Shown here: positions 8,787 to 18,388 of the stretch, piece after piece | How positions within the stretch are numbered: the first letter of the stretch is position 1 | How the letters are laid out: every line of letters starts with the position of its first letter | Assembly (NCBI RefSeq): GCF_003206615.1 | Contig: NZ_PZJW01000007.1 | Coordinates: forward strand, 124,001 to 188,000 | DNA from: Salinicola acroporae | GTDB taxonomy: Bacteria > Pseudomonadota > Gammaproteobacteria > Pseudomonadales > Halomonadaceae | Reading direction: 5' to 3' | DNA length: 64,000 nucleotides | The notes under the pieces: model-generated | Told to the model about the DNA's origin: nothing | What the model saw: the letters and a program-made list of their open reading frames with translations, nothing else | Databases searched by the model: none | Position numbers and translations under genes: made by a program

Positions 8787-9200
8787 CGCGATAGGTTCCT
8801 TAACTAGCTTACTGTTCGATCGTGTCTGCAGATGCAGTCGGCTTCGGCACCTTCAACCAGCTTCGTCACGCGAACGAATGACGGCTGTGGAACTTAGAAG
8901 CCTTGTTATTGTCCAATGCTCGCCCGGAAACCTTATACCGGACGTTGGAGGAACGCAACAAGAAAAAAACACTGTTTTCGTTCCCTGCTTTTCTCACCGG
9001 TTCCGCCTCTCGTCGCAACCGGGAGTCGTGGCGTCGACGGCACCAACCGGCTGCCGGCAGCCTAGCCACGGGGCATGACACTCTCATGACACGCGCCTCC
9101 AGGCAAGAAGTCGGGCACGAATATTTCGTCCCCTGACGACTCTCGCCTAACCTTCGATACCAAAGTTCAACTCGACTCGACCGGGCCTCGCCACGACTCG
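8787..9200. other. 414-bp non-coding gap upstream of the porin
   Basis: The gap should hold the porin promoter and leader and the 3' end of the ProQ-domain gene transcript. I see an A7 run near 8964-8970 on the plus strand (a T7 run on the coding strand), a 14-base perfect palindrome at 9049-9062 (GGCTGCCGGCAGCC), and no clear -35/-10 pair. Short open frames here lack ribosome-binding sites and family resemblance. Confidence 0.4.
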
Positions 9201-10112
9201 TCAATCCTGCGGCGACTGACCATGCTTGGCCAGCAACGCCCCGATCTTGCGATCCAGCTTTGCCGATCGCTCCTGTGTCTCGCGCGCTTTCTGCTTCTTC
9301 TGTAACGCTTCCAACTGGCGCTTGGCGTGCTTGGCCTCCTCGGCGGTCACCACCTCGCTATCCTCTCCCACCAGATCCACGCGATTCGCGCCTTCACGGA
9401 CCGACTTCAGGTACCGCGGCAGGTGCACGTAACAAGCCAATGCCCGGCGGACCAATTTTTCGGGCCAGGGTTCGAGCTCGCACAGATCGAGATGAATGCC
9501 GGTCTTCAGCGGCCGCGTATGGCCCTTGAAGAAGGTCTTGGGATAGCGCTTGTACCACTGGGCGAGCAGCGCCTGCGGCGACGGCACTTCGTGCTCGACG
9601 CCGAATGCCAGCGAACTCTGAGGCGGCGACTCGCCATTGGTCGACGGCACTACGGGCGCGGGGGTGGTGGGAGGGACATCGGGACTGGTTCGAGAGGAGG
9701 AAGCGTCGGCCTCCCCCTCCGGAGCCGCCGAGCGCTCGACCGTCGGCGGCCGAGCGATCTCGGAGCCCCCCTTGTCATGAGAGGGGGAAGAGGTCAGGCG
9801 CTGCAGCGGAGAGACCTGGCCGTGACGGCCCATTCCGGTGCCGGCATCGCCATCCGGTTTTGGCCGAGGCCGCCGAAATGCCAGATTGCCCAGGCCGCGT
9901 GCGCGAGTGCCGCCATCGGGGTCCTCGCTATGATCCTGGCCCTTGACCACCATCGGGTCCAGTTCGGCCAATGCGAGTAGACGCTCCTTGAGGGCTCGAT
10001 TCTCGGCCTCCAAGGCCTTGCACCGCTCTTTCTCGGCTTCCAAAGCGGCCTGACCCGCTTCGACCTGGTGCTCGATGGCAGCCAGGAGCGCCTGTGTTCG
10101 ATCCGTCAACAC
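9201..10112 (-). CDS. ProQ/FinO-domain RNA-binding protein
   Basis: The product is 303 residues from a GTG at 10112, chosen because an AGAGGAG ribosome-binding site lies just upstream; a TTG at 10139 would extend it by nine residues without one. Residues 10-50 form a predicted coiled coil (HQVEAGQAALEAEKERCKALEAE). Residues 75-175 are low-complexity, rich in Pro, Ser and Gly. Residues about 180-270 form a ProQ/FinO domain: LLAQWYKRYPKTFF, RPLKTGIHLDL, RRALACYVHLPRYL, GANRVDL and HAKRQLEAL follow ProQ block by block. A basic tail follows. In the family this domain binds structured RNAs such as small RNAs and mRNA 3' ends. The fusion of an N-terminal coiled coil to the domain differs from E. 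coli ProQ, where the domain is N-terminal. Confidence 0.8.
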   Translation of the reverse strand: MLTDRTQALLAAIEHQVEAGQAALEAEKERCKALEAENRALKERLLALAELDPMVVKGQDHSEDPDGGTRARGLGNLAFRRPRPKPDGDAGTGMGRHGQVSPLQRLTSSPSHDKGGSEIARPPTVERSAAPEGEADASSSRTSPDVPPTTPAPVVPSTNGESPPQSSLAFGVEHEVPSPQALLAQWYKRYPKTFFKGHTRPLKTGIHLDLCELEPWPEKLVRRALACYVHLPRYLKSVREGANRVDLVGEDSEVVTAEEAKHAKRQLEALQKKQKARETQERSAKLDRKIGALLAKHGQSPQD

Positions 10113-10215
10113 GGCACAACTCCTCTCAAGTCCTCTCAATCAACGTCGGGACACGCCGTCGCTCATCCTGACGACTGGCAGGCGATCCCTCTTGGCTGCA
10201 ACGCCCTGCCGAGAC

Positions 10216-10761
10216 TCAGCCAGAACTGGCCATCCGGTGGTATTGGACGAAAGCATAATCCGGCTGACCTGGTTGCGGCGACATCACCGTACGCTCGACC
10301 TCCTGCCACTCGCCATCGTGGAAGTCAGGGAAGAAGGCATCCCCTTCGATCTCGACATCCACCTCGGTAAGCTGGAGGCTGTCGGCGAAAGGCAGCGCCT
10401 GCCGGTAGATCTCTCCGCCGCCCATCACCACGATTTCGGCCGCGTCGTCGATCACCGCCTGATGATCGGCAAGTTGCAGCGCCTCGTCCAGAGAGTGACA
10501 CACTCTTGTCCCCTCCCGACGGTAGTGCCGGTCGCGCGTGATCACGATATTCAAGCGCCCGGGCAGCGGCCGACCAATCGACTCGAACGTCTTTCGCCCC
10601 ATGACCAGGGGTTTGCCCAGCGTCAGCGCCTTGAATCGTTTGAGATCCTCCGGCAGGTACCAGGGCAACCGATTGTTCACGCCAATGACACGGTTGCGGG
10701 ATAGCGCCGCGATCAGGGTGATCGGCGTTTCAGGCTTCACTGTCGATGTCACGTCACTCAT
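10216..10761 (-). CDS. folA: Dihydrofolate reductase
   Basis: This enzyme reduces dihydrofolate to tetrahydrofolate with NADPH. Its 181 residues include the family blocks [21 protein letters not shown] (Met20-loop region), [28 protein letters not shown] and [13 protein letters not shown]. The N-terminus carries about 13 extra residues before ITLIAAL compared with E. coli FolA. The start codon overlaps the thyA stop as ATGA, so translation is coupled to thymidylate synthase, the enzyme that produces dihydrofolate. Confidence 0.96.
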   Translation of the reverse strand: MSDVTSTVKPETPITLIAALSRNRVIGVNNRLPWYLPEDLKRFKALTLGKPLVMGRKTFESIGRPLPGRLNIVITRDRHYRREGTRVCHSLDEALQLADHQAVIDDAAEIVVMGGGEIYRQALPFADSLQLTEVDVEIEGDAFFPDFHDGEWQEVERTVMSPQPGQPDYAFVQYHRMASSG

Positions 10762-11552
10762 ACGGCAATGGGCGCCTTGATGGAAGCGTGGGACTCGTAG
10801 CCCTCGATGGCGATATCCTCGAAACGGAAAGCGAACAGGTCATCGATCGCCGGGTTCAGCTTCAGGGTCGGCAACGCCAGCGGTTCACGCGAAAGCTGCA
10901 GCCGGGCCTGATCGAGATGATTGAGATAGAGATGAGCGTCGCCCAGGGTATGCACGAACTCGCCGGGCGCGAGCCCGCAGACCTGGGCAACCATATGGGT
11001 CAGCAGCGCGTAGCTGGCGATGTTGAATGGCACGCCCAGAAAGATATCGGCACTGCGCTGATAGAGCTGGCAGGACAACGTGCCATTGGCGACGTAGAAC
11101 TGGAACAGCGCGTGGCAAGGCGGCAGCGCCATCTCGTCAACCAGGGCGGGGTTCCAGGCCGAGACGATATGTCGGCGGGAGTCCGGGTTACGGCGTAGCT
11201 GCTCGACCAGCCTGGCGATCTGGTCGATATGACCGCCATCAGGCGTCGGCCAGCTTCGCCACTGGTAGCCGTAGACGGGACCGAGATCGCCATTGGCATC
11301 CGCCCACTCGTCCCAGATCGAGACGTTGTGTTCGTGTAGATAGGCAACATTGGTATCGCCACGAAGAAACCACAGCAGCTCATGAATGATCGAGCGCAGA
11401 TGCAGCTTCTTGGTGGTGACCAGAGGAAAACCCTTGGCCAGGTCGAAGCGCATCTGGTGACCGAAGACGCTAAGCGTACCGACGCCGGTCCGATCGGCTT
11501 TTTCGACGCCGCTATCCAGCACGCGCTGCATCAAGTCGAGATAAGGCCGCAT
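10758..11552 (-). CDS. thyA: Thymidylate synthase
   Basis: ThyA methylates dUMP to dTMP using methylene-tetrahydrofolate. The product is 264 residues, the same as E. coli ThyA. The active-site cysteine lies in [12 protein letters not shown], and the nucleotide-binding [21 protein letters not shown] block is intact. The ATG at 11552 follows AAGGAG with 8-base spacing; an in-frame GTG two codons upstream is less likely. The gene is followed by folA with a 4-base overlap and preceded by lgt, as in E. coli and Pseudomonas. Confidence 0.97.
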   Translation of the reverse strand: MRPYLDLMQRVLDSGVEKADRTGVGTLSVFGHQMRFDLAKGFPLVTTKKLHLRSIIHELLWFLRGDTNVAYLHEHNVSIWDEWADANGDLGPVYGYQWRSWPTPDGGHIDQIARLVEQLRRNPDSRRHIVSAWNPALVDEMALPPCHALFQFYVANGTLSCQLYQRSADIFLGVPFNIASYALLTHMVAQVCGLAPGEFVHTLGDAHLYLNHLDQARLQLSREPLALPTLKLNPAIDDLFAFRFEDIAIEGYESHASIKAPIAV

Positions 11553-11662
11553 GGGCACGCTCCTTTACAGTGACGGGCGCATCGCGTGCGACGAACCCGT
11601 CGAAACACTTTCCATTCCGAGGCCGCTGGAGACCGAGCGGCCAGTCACTCGACGCCGCCCGC

Positions 11663-12469
11663 TCAGGCTGCGGGCTGCCCTTGGCGGGCGGCGTCTACCG
11701 CATTGTGACGCGACCAGGCGATCAGCGCGATACCCGCGACGACCATCGGCAGCGACAGCAACTGCCCCATGGTCAACCAGTCGAAGGCGATGAACCCCAA
11801 TTGCGGATCGGGCCGACGGAAGAACTCCGAGAGAAACCGAAACGCGCCGTAGCAGACCAGGAACAGCCCCGAGATGAAGCCGCGCCGGCGCGGGGTCAAG
11901 GAGGCCATCCACAGCACGACGAACAGGACGACTCCCTCGAGGAAGAATTGGTAGAGCGACGAAGGATGGCGTCCCTGGCCGCCCATGCCGGGAAAGACCA
12001 GCGCCCAGGGAACGTCCGTCACGCGCCCCGGCAATTCGTGGTTGATGAAATTCCCGATACGACCGGCGCCCAGGCCAATCGGCACCAGCGGCGCGATGAA
12101 ATCCGTGAGCTGGAAGAACGCCAGACCGTGCTTGCGCGCGAACAGCAACGCCGCCAGCAGCACCCCCAGCAGGCCGCCGTGGAAACTCATGCCGCCGTCC
12201 CAGACCTGGAATATCCACAGCGGGTTATCCACGAACCGGTCAAGACCATAGAACAACGCATAGCCGATACGACCACCGAGCACGACCCCGAGTGCTCCGT
12301 AGAACAGCATGTCGCCGATGTCGTCGCGCTTGAGCCCCAGGCGATCGGCACGCAGCCGCCCCAGCCACCACGCCCCTACGAAGCCGACGACATACATCAG
12401 TCCGTACCAGTGTACCTTGAGCGGGCCCAACGAAACGGCTACCGGGTCGATCTCGGGATAAGCCAGCAT
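11663..12469 (-). CDS. lgt: Phosphatidylglycerol-prolipoprotein diacylglyceryl transferase
   Basis: Lgt attaches diacylglycerol from phosphatidylglycerol to the lipobox cysteine of prolipoproteins, at the inner membrane. The 268-residue protein has seven or so hydrophobic segments. The Lgt signature [16 protein letters not shown] is present, with the earlier essential HGGLLG histidine block. The ATG at 12469 follows AAGGAGAATGC. It lies upstream of thyA, a conserved arrangement. A 185-base gap separates it from the TauE-type gene. Confidence 0.96.
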   Translation of the reverse strand: MLAYPEIDPVAVSLGPLKVHWYGLMYVVGFVGAWWLGRLRADRLGLKRDDIGDMLFYGALGVVLGGRIGYALFYGLDRFVDNPLWIFQVWDGGMSFHGGLLGVLLAALLFARKHGLAFFQLTDFIAPLVPIGLGAGRIGNFINHELPGRVTDVPWALVFPGMGGQGRHPSSLYQFFLEGVVLFVVLWMASLTPRRRGFISGLFLVCYGAFRFLSEFFRRPDPQLGFIAFDWLTMGQLLSLPMVVAGIALIAWSRHNAVDAARQGQPAA

Positions 12470-12654
12470 GCATTCTCCTTGGCCAGGAAAGAGTTAGGGG
12501 AAACGCCGAATCCATGGACGAGCAGGATGGAGTGGGCGGCACTCCGTCGCAAGGCGTACGGCGCAAAGTGCCGACATGCCAGGATTGCGACTGGCCGGGC
12601 CGGCACCGCGCCAACAAACCACTTCCCCTGCGCAGACAGTCATGCCGTGTTTCC

Positions 12655-13446
12655 TTAGCCGATCATCAGCTTGATTCCCACCACGATCAGCAGGAGGGCA
12701 AAGATACGTCGCAGCGTCCTGGCAGGCAATGCATGGGCCACCTTGACGCCGACTCGAGCCATCGGAACGCTGGTCACCATCAAGCCAAGGAACGCTGGCC
12801 ACATCACATAGCCGGTCGCCCCCGCCGGCAGGGTCATCTCGCCCCAACCCACGACGACATTGGTCGCGGTGCCGATCAATGCGATTGGCAGGCCGATGGC
12901 CGAGGAGGTACCCACCGCTTCCGTCATGCGGCTGGTGAAACGAGACAGCCACGGCACCGACATCACCCCGCCGCCAACGCCGAACAGCGTCGAGACGCCG
13001 CCGATCGTTGCCCCGGCCACGGTCATCGGCCAGCGCCGCGGTTCGCGCCCCAGGGTCGCGGGTGGGCGGGTCAACAACATTTTCAGCGCCATCAAGACCG
13101 CGAAAATCCCGAACAGTCGCGTCAGCGCATGACCGGGCAGTACCGAGGCCAGTAGTACGCCGAGAATCCCGCCCACCAGCAATCCCGGCATCATCAACCG
13201 CAGCCAGTCCTGACGTACGCTGCCCCGGCGCCAGTGCCCCCAGGCCGAAGAGGCGCCGGTGACCACGATGGTCGCCAGCGAGGTCCCGACCGCGAGATGC
13301 GCGACCACCGCGGGATCGAACCCCTGGGCGAGAAAGGTGAATACCAGCGCGGGGACGATGACGATGCCCCCGCCGATGCCGAACACGCCCGCCATCAAAC
13401 CCGCCGCGGCGCCAACCAGCAGATAGATCGCAATAGCCGTCAGCAT
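12655..13446 (-). CDS. TauE/SafE (TSUP) family membrane transporter
   Basis: This 263-residue protein has about eight membrane segments and the two-fold repeated architecture of the TSUP family: GLMAGVFGIGGGIVIVPAL near residues 15-35 and ATIGGVSTLFGVGGGVMSVPWL near 150-170. The family exports sulfite, sulfoacetate or related organosulfur anions, but the substrate here cannot be told. A gene of this type between ptsP and lgt also occurs in Pseudomonas, from memory, so the placement is ancestral rather than acquired. Confidence 0.88.
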   Translation of the reverse strand: MLTAIAIYLLVGAAAGLMAGVFGIGGGIVIVPALVFTFLAQGFDPAVVAHLAVGTSLATIVVTGASSAWGHWRRGSVRQDWLRLMMPGLLVGGILGVLLASVLPGHALTRLFGIFAVLMALKMLLTRPPATLGREPRRWPMTVAGATIGGVSTLFGVGGGVMSVPWLSRFTSRMTEAVGTSSAIGLPIALIGTATNVVVGWGEMTLPAGATGYVMWPAFLGLMVTSVPMARVGVKVAHALPARTLRRIFALLLIVVGIKLMIG

Positions 13447-13684
13447 CGGGCGCCTCCCCGGCTGGCGGACAGAGAAAGCAGCAGGAGCGCAGGCCCTGCC
13501 ACCGGTCTGGCGGTGAAGGAAAATGGAGAAATGAGCATGTGACGGTCCTGTAGAGCGCGAGACAACGGCGTGGAAAGCTCGCCCGGGTCGCTAGCGCGCT
13601 TATGGTACGCTGCCGACGGGGCCATGTCATGGCAGCGCCCCGTCAACTCACGCCTACCCTCGAATCACCGCTGGAGATCGCCGC

Positions 13685-14452
13685 ATGTGCTTGATCGTGT
13701 TCGATTGGCAGCCGCAGGCCGCGACGAAATTGCGTCTCGCTGCCAATCGCGACGAATTTCACGCCCGCCCGTCCGAAGCGCTGCATCGCTGGCCCGACAG
13801 CGACCTGACCGGCGGTCGTGACCTGGTGGGAGGGGGGACCTGGCTAGCGGCAACGCCCACGCGAGTGGCCGCACTGACCAATGTCAGGGAGGGGCGGAGC
13901 CCGCCGCCAGCCACCGCCCCCAGCCGCGGCCAGCTCGTGCGCCAGGCTCTCGAGGTCGACGATCTGGCAACCTGGCTGGACACGCTGGCATCGGGTGGCG
14001 CCAAGGCCTACGCCGGGTTCAACCTGCTGGTGATGTCGGAGATGCGGCTGTGGACGCTGCATCACAGTCGTCACGACACTCGTCGACAACTCGTATCACC
14101 CGGCCTGCATGGCTTGTCCAATGCCAGCCTCGATACGCCCTGGCCCAAGGTCGTTCAGGCCCGGAACGCGCTGCGACAGGCGCTGACGACGCCGGATTGG
14201 CGGGTCGGCATGCGCTCGGCCTTGGCCGATACGCGCCAGGCACCGCCCGCCGAACTCCCCCACACCGGGGTTGGCCGAGACCTGGAGCGCGTGCTCTCGT
14301 CTGCTTTCATCGTGGGGCAGGATTACGGGACACGAGCCACGACACTGGTCACGGTCTCGGCAACGGCAACGACGCTGGAAGAGCAGCGATTCGCGGCGAA
14401 TGGCATCCCGGCCGGCGACGTGACACGGCTGACGACACCGCCGACACGCTAG
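13685..14452 (+). CDS. NRDE (TANGO2-like) family protein
   Basis: The 255-residue product starts MCLIVFDW with Cys2, which the family retains, and carries the eponymous Asn-Arg-Asp-Glu motif at LAANRDEFHARP (about residues 21-27). Later family blocks GGTWLAATPTRVAALTNVR and HGLSNASLDTPWPKV are clear. The biochemical role in bacteria is not established; the human homologue TANGO2 has been linked to haem and lipid handling. Its stop codon overlaps that of convergent ptsP inside the tetranucleotide CTAG at 14449-14452, leaving no room for a terminator between them. Confidence 0.88.
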   Translation: MCLIVFDWQPQAATKLRLAANRDEFHARPSEALHRWPDSDLTGGRDLVGGGTWLAATPTRVAALTNVREGRSPPPATAPSRGQLVRQALEVDDLATWLDTLASGGAKAYAGFNLLVMSEMRLWTLHHSRHDTRRQLVSPGLHGLSNASLDTPWPKVVQARNALRQALTTPDWRVGMRSALADTRQAPPAELPHTGVGRDLERVLSSAFIVGQDYGTRATTLVTVSATATTLEEQRFAANGIPAGDVTRLTTPPTR

Positions 14453-16710
14453 TCCTGGGGTGGCAGCAGGTGGCCAATCTGCCAGTCCGTCAGCCGCTGA
14501 CGCAGGTGTGCCCTCACCACCGCCGTGGTCGGCAACGACAGCGTTTCCGACACCAGCGCGCGGGCGTCGCCGATGCCGACCCGCCGGATCGCCGCTCGCA
14601 CCCGCGGCAGGCTGGGCGCATTCATCGATAACGCATCGAACCCCATGCCCATCAGCAGCAGTGCGCCGGCAGGATCCCCGGCAAGTTCACCGCAGACGGA
14701 AGCGGGCACCGCCAGTTGCCGGCTCTCCTGGGCGAGGCGCGAGAGGGCGTTGAGCACCGCCGGATGGCAGGCATCGTAGAGCCCGGACACGCGCGCGTTG
14801 TTGCGATCGACCGCAAGCAGATACTGGGTCAGGTCGTTGCTTCCCACCGAGAAGAAGTCGACCCGCTCCGCCAGGGCAGGCAGTTGGTAGAGCGTCGCGG
14901 GCACCTCGATCATGACGCCAACCTTGGGCGACGCGACCTCGATCCCCTCCTCGGCAAGCTCTTCGCGCGCGCGCGCCAGCAGGCGTAGCGCCGTATCGAC
15001 CTCGTCCACGCTGGTAATCATCGGCAGCAGGATGCGCAGATTGTCCAGATCTCGCGACGCCATCAACATGGCTCGCATCTGCACCATCAGCACTTCCGGA
15101 TGATCCAACGTAACGCGAATGCCGCGCCAGCCGAGAAACGGATTGGCCTCGTTGATCGGGAAATAGGGCAGGTCCTTGTCGCCGCCGATATCGAGCGTGC
15201 GCATGACCACGGGCAGCGGGGCAAAACTGGCCAGTTGCTCGTGATAGAGCCGGGTCTGCTCCTGCTCGCTGGGGAATCGCTCGTTCATCATGAACGGGAC
15301 TTCCGTTCGATAGAGCCCCACCCCGCTGACACGTGGCTTGAGCTGGGCAACGGCATCCACCGCCAGCCCGGTATTGACCAGCAGCGGCATGGGGTGTCCG
15401 TCGGAAGTCTCGCTCGGCAAATGCTGCTCGTGCTCGAGCACCTCCGCCAAGGCCCGCTCTTCCTTGATCAGGCGTTCGTAGCGCTTGGCCAGCTGGGGCT
15501 CGGGCCGCACGAAAAGCCGCCCCCGATGGCCATCGAGGATCGCCTTGGCCCCGTTGATCCTGGGCAGCGGCAGGTCGACCATCCCCAGCACCGTGGGAAT
15601 ACCCATGGCTCTGGCCAGGATGGCGACGTGGGAATTGCTGGAACCCCGAATCGAGACCAGCGCCGCCAGGCGCTTCCTGGGCAGTTCGCCCAGCGTTGCC
15701 GCGCTAATCTCGTCGCCGACCAGAATGGCGTTGTCGGGATAAGTCGAGGGCGTGCGCTCGTTGCCCTCCTGCAGGTGGGCCAGCACCCGGCGTCCCAGGT
15801 CCCGGATATCCGCCGCCCGTTCGCGCAGATAGCCGTCGTCGACCCGTTCCAGATATTGCGTGTGGCGACGCACCACATCGGCCAGCGCACCCGGCGCCCA
15901 CTGTCCCTCCCGAATCCGCTTCTCCACCTCGTTGCCCAGCGCCGCGTCTCCCAGCATCTGCTGGTAAACGTCGAAGAGCGCGAGTTCCTGGGTGGAGATG
16001 CGGCTGGCGAGGCGGGCGCCCGCCTTGCGGATATCCTCGCGGACATGGGCCAGCGCGGCATGGAGGCGGACCACCTCGGCATCCGGGTCGGTCGGAATCA
16101 GGTCCGGCACGCTATCCAGGTCGGCAGGCGGAGCGATCACCACGATCTCGCCGATCGCCATGCCAGGCGAAGCCGCCACGCCGGAGAACATCGCCTGTCC
16201 ATCCGGGCCCGTGGGGCGACTGAGCGTGCCCGACACCAGCGCATGAGCCAGCACACCCGCCAGTTGCGCCGCCATCGTGACCAGAAACGCCTCGTCGCCC
16301 TCGTCGAAACGGCGCTTCTCCTGTTGCTGGACGACCAGAACCCCGAGCATTCGCCGTTGGTGAATGATCGGCACCCCGAGGAAGCTCGAGAAGCGCTCCT
16401 CTCCCGTCTCTGCAAAATAGCGGAATTGCGGATGGGACGGCGCGTCTTCCAGATTCAGCGCCTCTTCACGCTGTCCAACGAGCCCGACCAGCCCCTCCCC
16501 CAGACGCAGGGTCACGACCCCCACGGCCTGCGTCCGCAGGCCGATCGTATCCATCAGCACCAGTCGATCGCGCTCGCGATCGAACAGATAGATGGAACAG
16601 ACGTCGGTGCGCATCGCCTTGCGGATTCGGCGCACCATGGTGGCCAGCGCGGCATCCAGGCTACGAGCGCCATTGACTTCCTGAACGATGCGGCGAAGGG
16701 TATCGAGCAT
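14449..16710 (-). CDS. ptsP: Phosphoenolpyruvate-protein phosphotransferase PtsP (enzyme I-Ntr)
   Basis: PtsP takes phosphate from PEP and passes it to NPr in the nitrogen-related phosphotransferase chain that regulates potassium and stress responses. The 753-residue protein has an N-terminal GAF domain (about 1-165), a phosphohistidine domain with SNSHVAILARAMGIP (His phosphorylated, near residue 357), and a C-terminal PEP-binding barrel with GVGLYRTEVPFM, GWRGIRVTLDHPEV and FFSVGSNDLTQYLLAVDRNN. It follows rppH by 132 bases, as in E. coli and Pseudomonas. The GAF domain is thought to sense glutamine or a related ligand in some species. Confidence 0.96.
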   Translation of the reverse strand: MLDTLRRIVQEVNGARSLDAALATMVRRIRKAMRTDVCSIYLFDRERDRLVLMDTIGLRTQAVGVVTLRLGEGLVGLVGQREEALNLEDAPSHPQFRYFAETGEERFSSFLGVPIIHQRRMLGVLVVQQQEKRRFDEGDEAFLVTMAAQLAGVLAHALVSGTLSRPTGPDGQAMFSGVAASPGMAIGEIVVIAPPADLDSVPDLIPTDPDAEVVRLHAALAHVREDIRKAGARLASRISTQELALFDVYQQMLGDAALGNEVEKRIREGQWAPGALADVVRRHTQYLERVDDGYLRERAADIRDLGRRVLAHLQEGNERTPSTYPDNAILVGDEISAATLGELPRKRLAALVSIRGSSNSHVAILARAMGIPTVLGMVDLPLPRINGAKAILDGHRGRLFVRPEPQLAKRYERLIKEERALAEVLEHEQHLPSETSDGHPMPLLVNTGLAVDAVAQLKPRVSGVGLYRTEVPFMMNERFPSEQEQTRLYHEQLASFAPLPVVMRTLDIGGDKDLPYFPINEANPFLGWRGIRVTLDHPEVLMVQMRAMLMASRDLDNLRILLPMITSVDEVDTALRLLARAREELAEEGIEVASPKVGVMIEVPATLYQLPALAERVDFFSVGSNDLTQYLLAVDRNNARVSGLYDACHPAVLNALSRLAQESRQLAVPASVCGELAGDPAGALLLMGMGFDALSMNAPSLPRVRAAIRRVGIGDARALVSETLSLPTTAVVRAHLRQRLTDWQIGHLLPPQD

Positions 16711-16842
16711 GGGCCTTTTCTTGTGGGCGAGGAGATCCTCGTCTTGGCATCAGTCGGCCGGTATGACGCCATCCCTGAACGCCGTGCGGCGAGCGTCGCC
16801 GTCAGCGATGGGGTCATTCCGCCATGAATCGTGCTGCCGGCC

Positions 16843-17343
16843 TTAGAGCCTGGCCATTTCCTCCAGGGACAACCGATGGAATTCGGGCGCCAATTCCCGC
16901 AGCGCGCGCCGGTAGACTTCGCGCTTGAAGGACACGACCTGTCCCAGAGGATACCAGTAACTCACCCAGCGCCAGCCATCGAATTCAGGCTTGGGCGTGC
17001 TGTCGACGCAGACCTGGCTGTCGTGACAGCGAATTTTCAGTAAGAACCACTTCTGCTTCTGGCCGATGCAGAGCGGTTTCGAATGCGTTCGGACCATGCG
17101 TCGGGGGAGACGGTAGCGCAGCCAGCCTCGCGTACAGGCAACCACATCGACATCGTTGGACGTCAGCCCGATTTCCTCCTCGAGTTCCCGGAAGAGCGCC
17201 TGATCTGGCGTCTCGCATGCCTTGATCCCTCCCTGCGGGAACTGCCACGCCTCCTGACCCGCCCGACGCGCCCAAAGCAGTTGGCCCTCACAGTTGGCGA
17301 TGATGATGCCAACGTTCGGCCGAAAGCCATCGGCGTCTATCAC
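16843..17343 (-). CDS. rppH: RNA pyrophosphohydrolase RppH
   Basis: RppH removes pyrophosphate from 5'-triphosphorylated mRNA and starts decay. The Nudix box reads [23 protein letters not shown] (about 40-62 in two parts: [17 protein letters not shown] then EEEIGL), with the RppH-specific blocks [28 protein letters not shown] and [12 protein letters not shown]. Two GTG starts are possible. The one at 17343 gives the canonical [10 protein letters not shown] start and has AAGGTGA at good spacing, so it is chosen over 17352. The product is 166 residues, close to E. coli. Confidence 0.95.
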   Translation of the reverse strand: MIDADGFRPNVGIIIANCEGQLLWARRAGQEAWQFPQGGIKACETPDQALFRELEEEIGLTSNDVDVVACTRGWLRYRLPRRMVRTHSKPLCIGQKQKWFLLKIRCHDSQVCVDSTPKPEFDGWRWVSYWYPLGQVVSFKREVYRRALRELAPEFHRLSLEEMARL

Positions 17344-17627
17344 AGCGTTCACCTTAGCTCAATCGTCGTTGGGATCATTCTTCCACAAAGCGAGAAAGGG
17401 CATCAATACGCCTTAGGCCAACCGACGATAAAACCTCGACGCCACGGTGCCGCGACACCGGCGCTTGCAGCCATACCCTTGGCGACAGGGAGTGGCGGTC
17501 CAACACCGCCACGGGCGCCACCGTGGGCAAAGCGGCGGGAGTTTGCGATACTGCCGAACGCTCGCACTCTCGATCCGAACGGCAACGCCGTTGCCCCAAC
17601 GACACCCGTACAAGACAGGAGCCAACC
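17344..17627. other. Divergent non-coding gap between rppH and the HAD phosphatase gene
   Basis: The 284-base gap must carry promoters for both divergent genes. A perfect 8-base-pair hairpin occurs at 17492-17512 (GTGGCGGT, ACCGCCAC). Open frames crossing it are read-through of the neighbouring genes' frames and lack their own start signals. Confidence 0.4.
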
Positions 17628-18296
17628 TTGAGTCTGGCCATCTTCGATCTCGACAACACTCTGCTGAGCTGTGACAGCGACCATGCCTGGGGCGAATTCA
17701 TGGTGGAACAGGGCGCGGTGGATGGCGAAGCCTACCGGCGTGCCAACGACCAGTATCTTCGCGACTACCGAGCGGGCGAGCTGGACATCATGGCTTATCT
17801 CTCGATGGCGCTGAAGCCGCTGGCCGAGCATAGCGAGGAACAGCTCAATGCCTGGCACCAGCAGTTCATGGCCTGCAAGATCGAGCCTCACGTTCTGCCG
17901 CGGGGCGAGGAGCTACTGGCGTGGCACCGCCAGCGCGGCGATTTCCTGCTGATCGTGACCGCCACCAACCGTTTCATCACCGGCCCCATCGCTCGGCGGC
18001 TCGGTGTCGACGATCTCATCGCGATCGAGGCGGAGCGCGAGAATGGGCGCTACACCGGCCGCGTGGAGGGTGTCCCCAGCTACCGCGAAGGCAAGGTCAC
18101 GCGGGTCAGGCAATGGCTGGAGCAGAACCCCACCCTGACGCTGGACGACGCCTGGTTCTATAGCGATTCGATCAATGATCGCTACCTGCTCGAGGAGGTC
18201 GCCACGCCGGTGGCCGTCGACCCCGACGACGAACTCGAGAAACTGGCTCGCGAACGCGGCTGGCGCGTGCTCTCCTTGCGAACGCCATCGGCTTAG
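17628..18296 (+). CDS. HAD-superfamily IB phosphatase (possible histidinol-phosphatase)
   Basis: The 222-residue product has all HAD motifs: nucleophile block AIFDLDNTLL (residues 4-13), motif II IVTATNRF near 100, and the motif III/IV region YREGKVTRV and WFYSDSINDRYLL near 180. The TTG start at 17628 is chosen because AGGAG lies 6 bases before it and the HAD fold begins immediately after; the frame is open to 17523 but that part is not family-like. A P. aeruginosa HAD phosphatase in the same place beside rppH (PA0335) has been reported as histidinol-phosphatase, so that role is a reasonable inference; phosphoserine-phosphatase-like activity is the alternative. Confidence 0.82.
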   Translation: MSLAIFDLDNTLLSCDSDHAWGEFMVEQGAVDGEAYRRANDQYLRDYRAGELDIMAYLSMALKPLAEHSEEQLNAWHQQFMACKIEPHVLPRGEELLAWHRQRGDFLLIVTATNRFITGPIARRLGVDDLIAIEAERENGRYTGRVEGVPSYREGKVTRVRQWLEQNPTLTLDDAWFYSDSINDRYLLEEVATPVAVDPDDELEKLARERGWRVLSLRTPSA

Positions 18297-18320
18297 CGCT
18301 TCGCAGGCAGCGTAGACGGC

Positions 18321-18346
18321 GACGCCCTGGCGAGAACCAGGGCGTC
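18321..18346. terminator. Hairpin between convergent HAD phosphatase and rsd genes
   Basis: GACGCCCTGG and CCAGGGCGTC form a perfect 10-base-pair stem with a 6-base loop, midway between two convergent genes. There is no strong T tract on either side, so it may act as a bidirectional stabiliser or weak terminator. Confidence 0.5.
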
Positions 18347-18388
18347 ATGGGAACGGGACGAGCAGGCGGGCGCGCGTGAGGGCGGCGC

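Noticed and set aside
15100-16827. A 575-codon plus-strand open frame
   Set aside because: It is antisense to ptsP, which is certain; composition is typical of a shadow frame.
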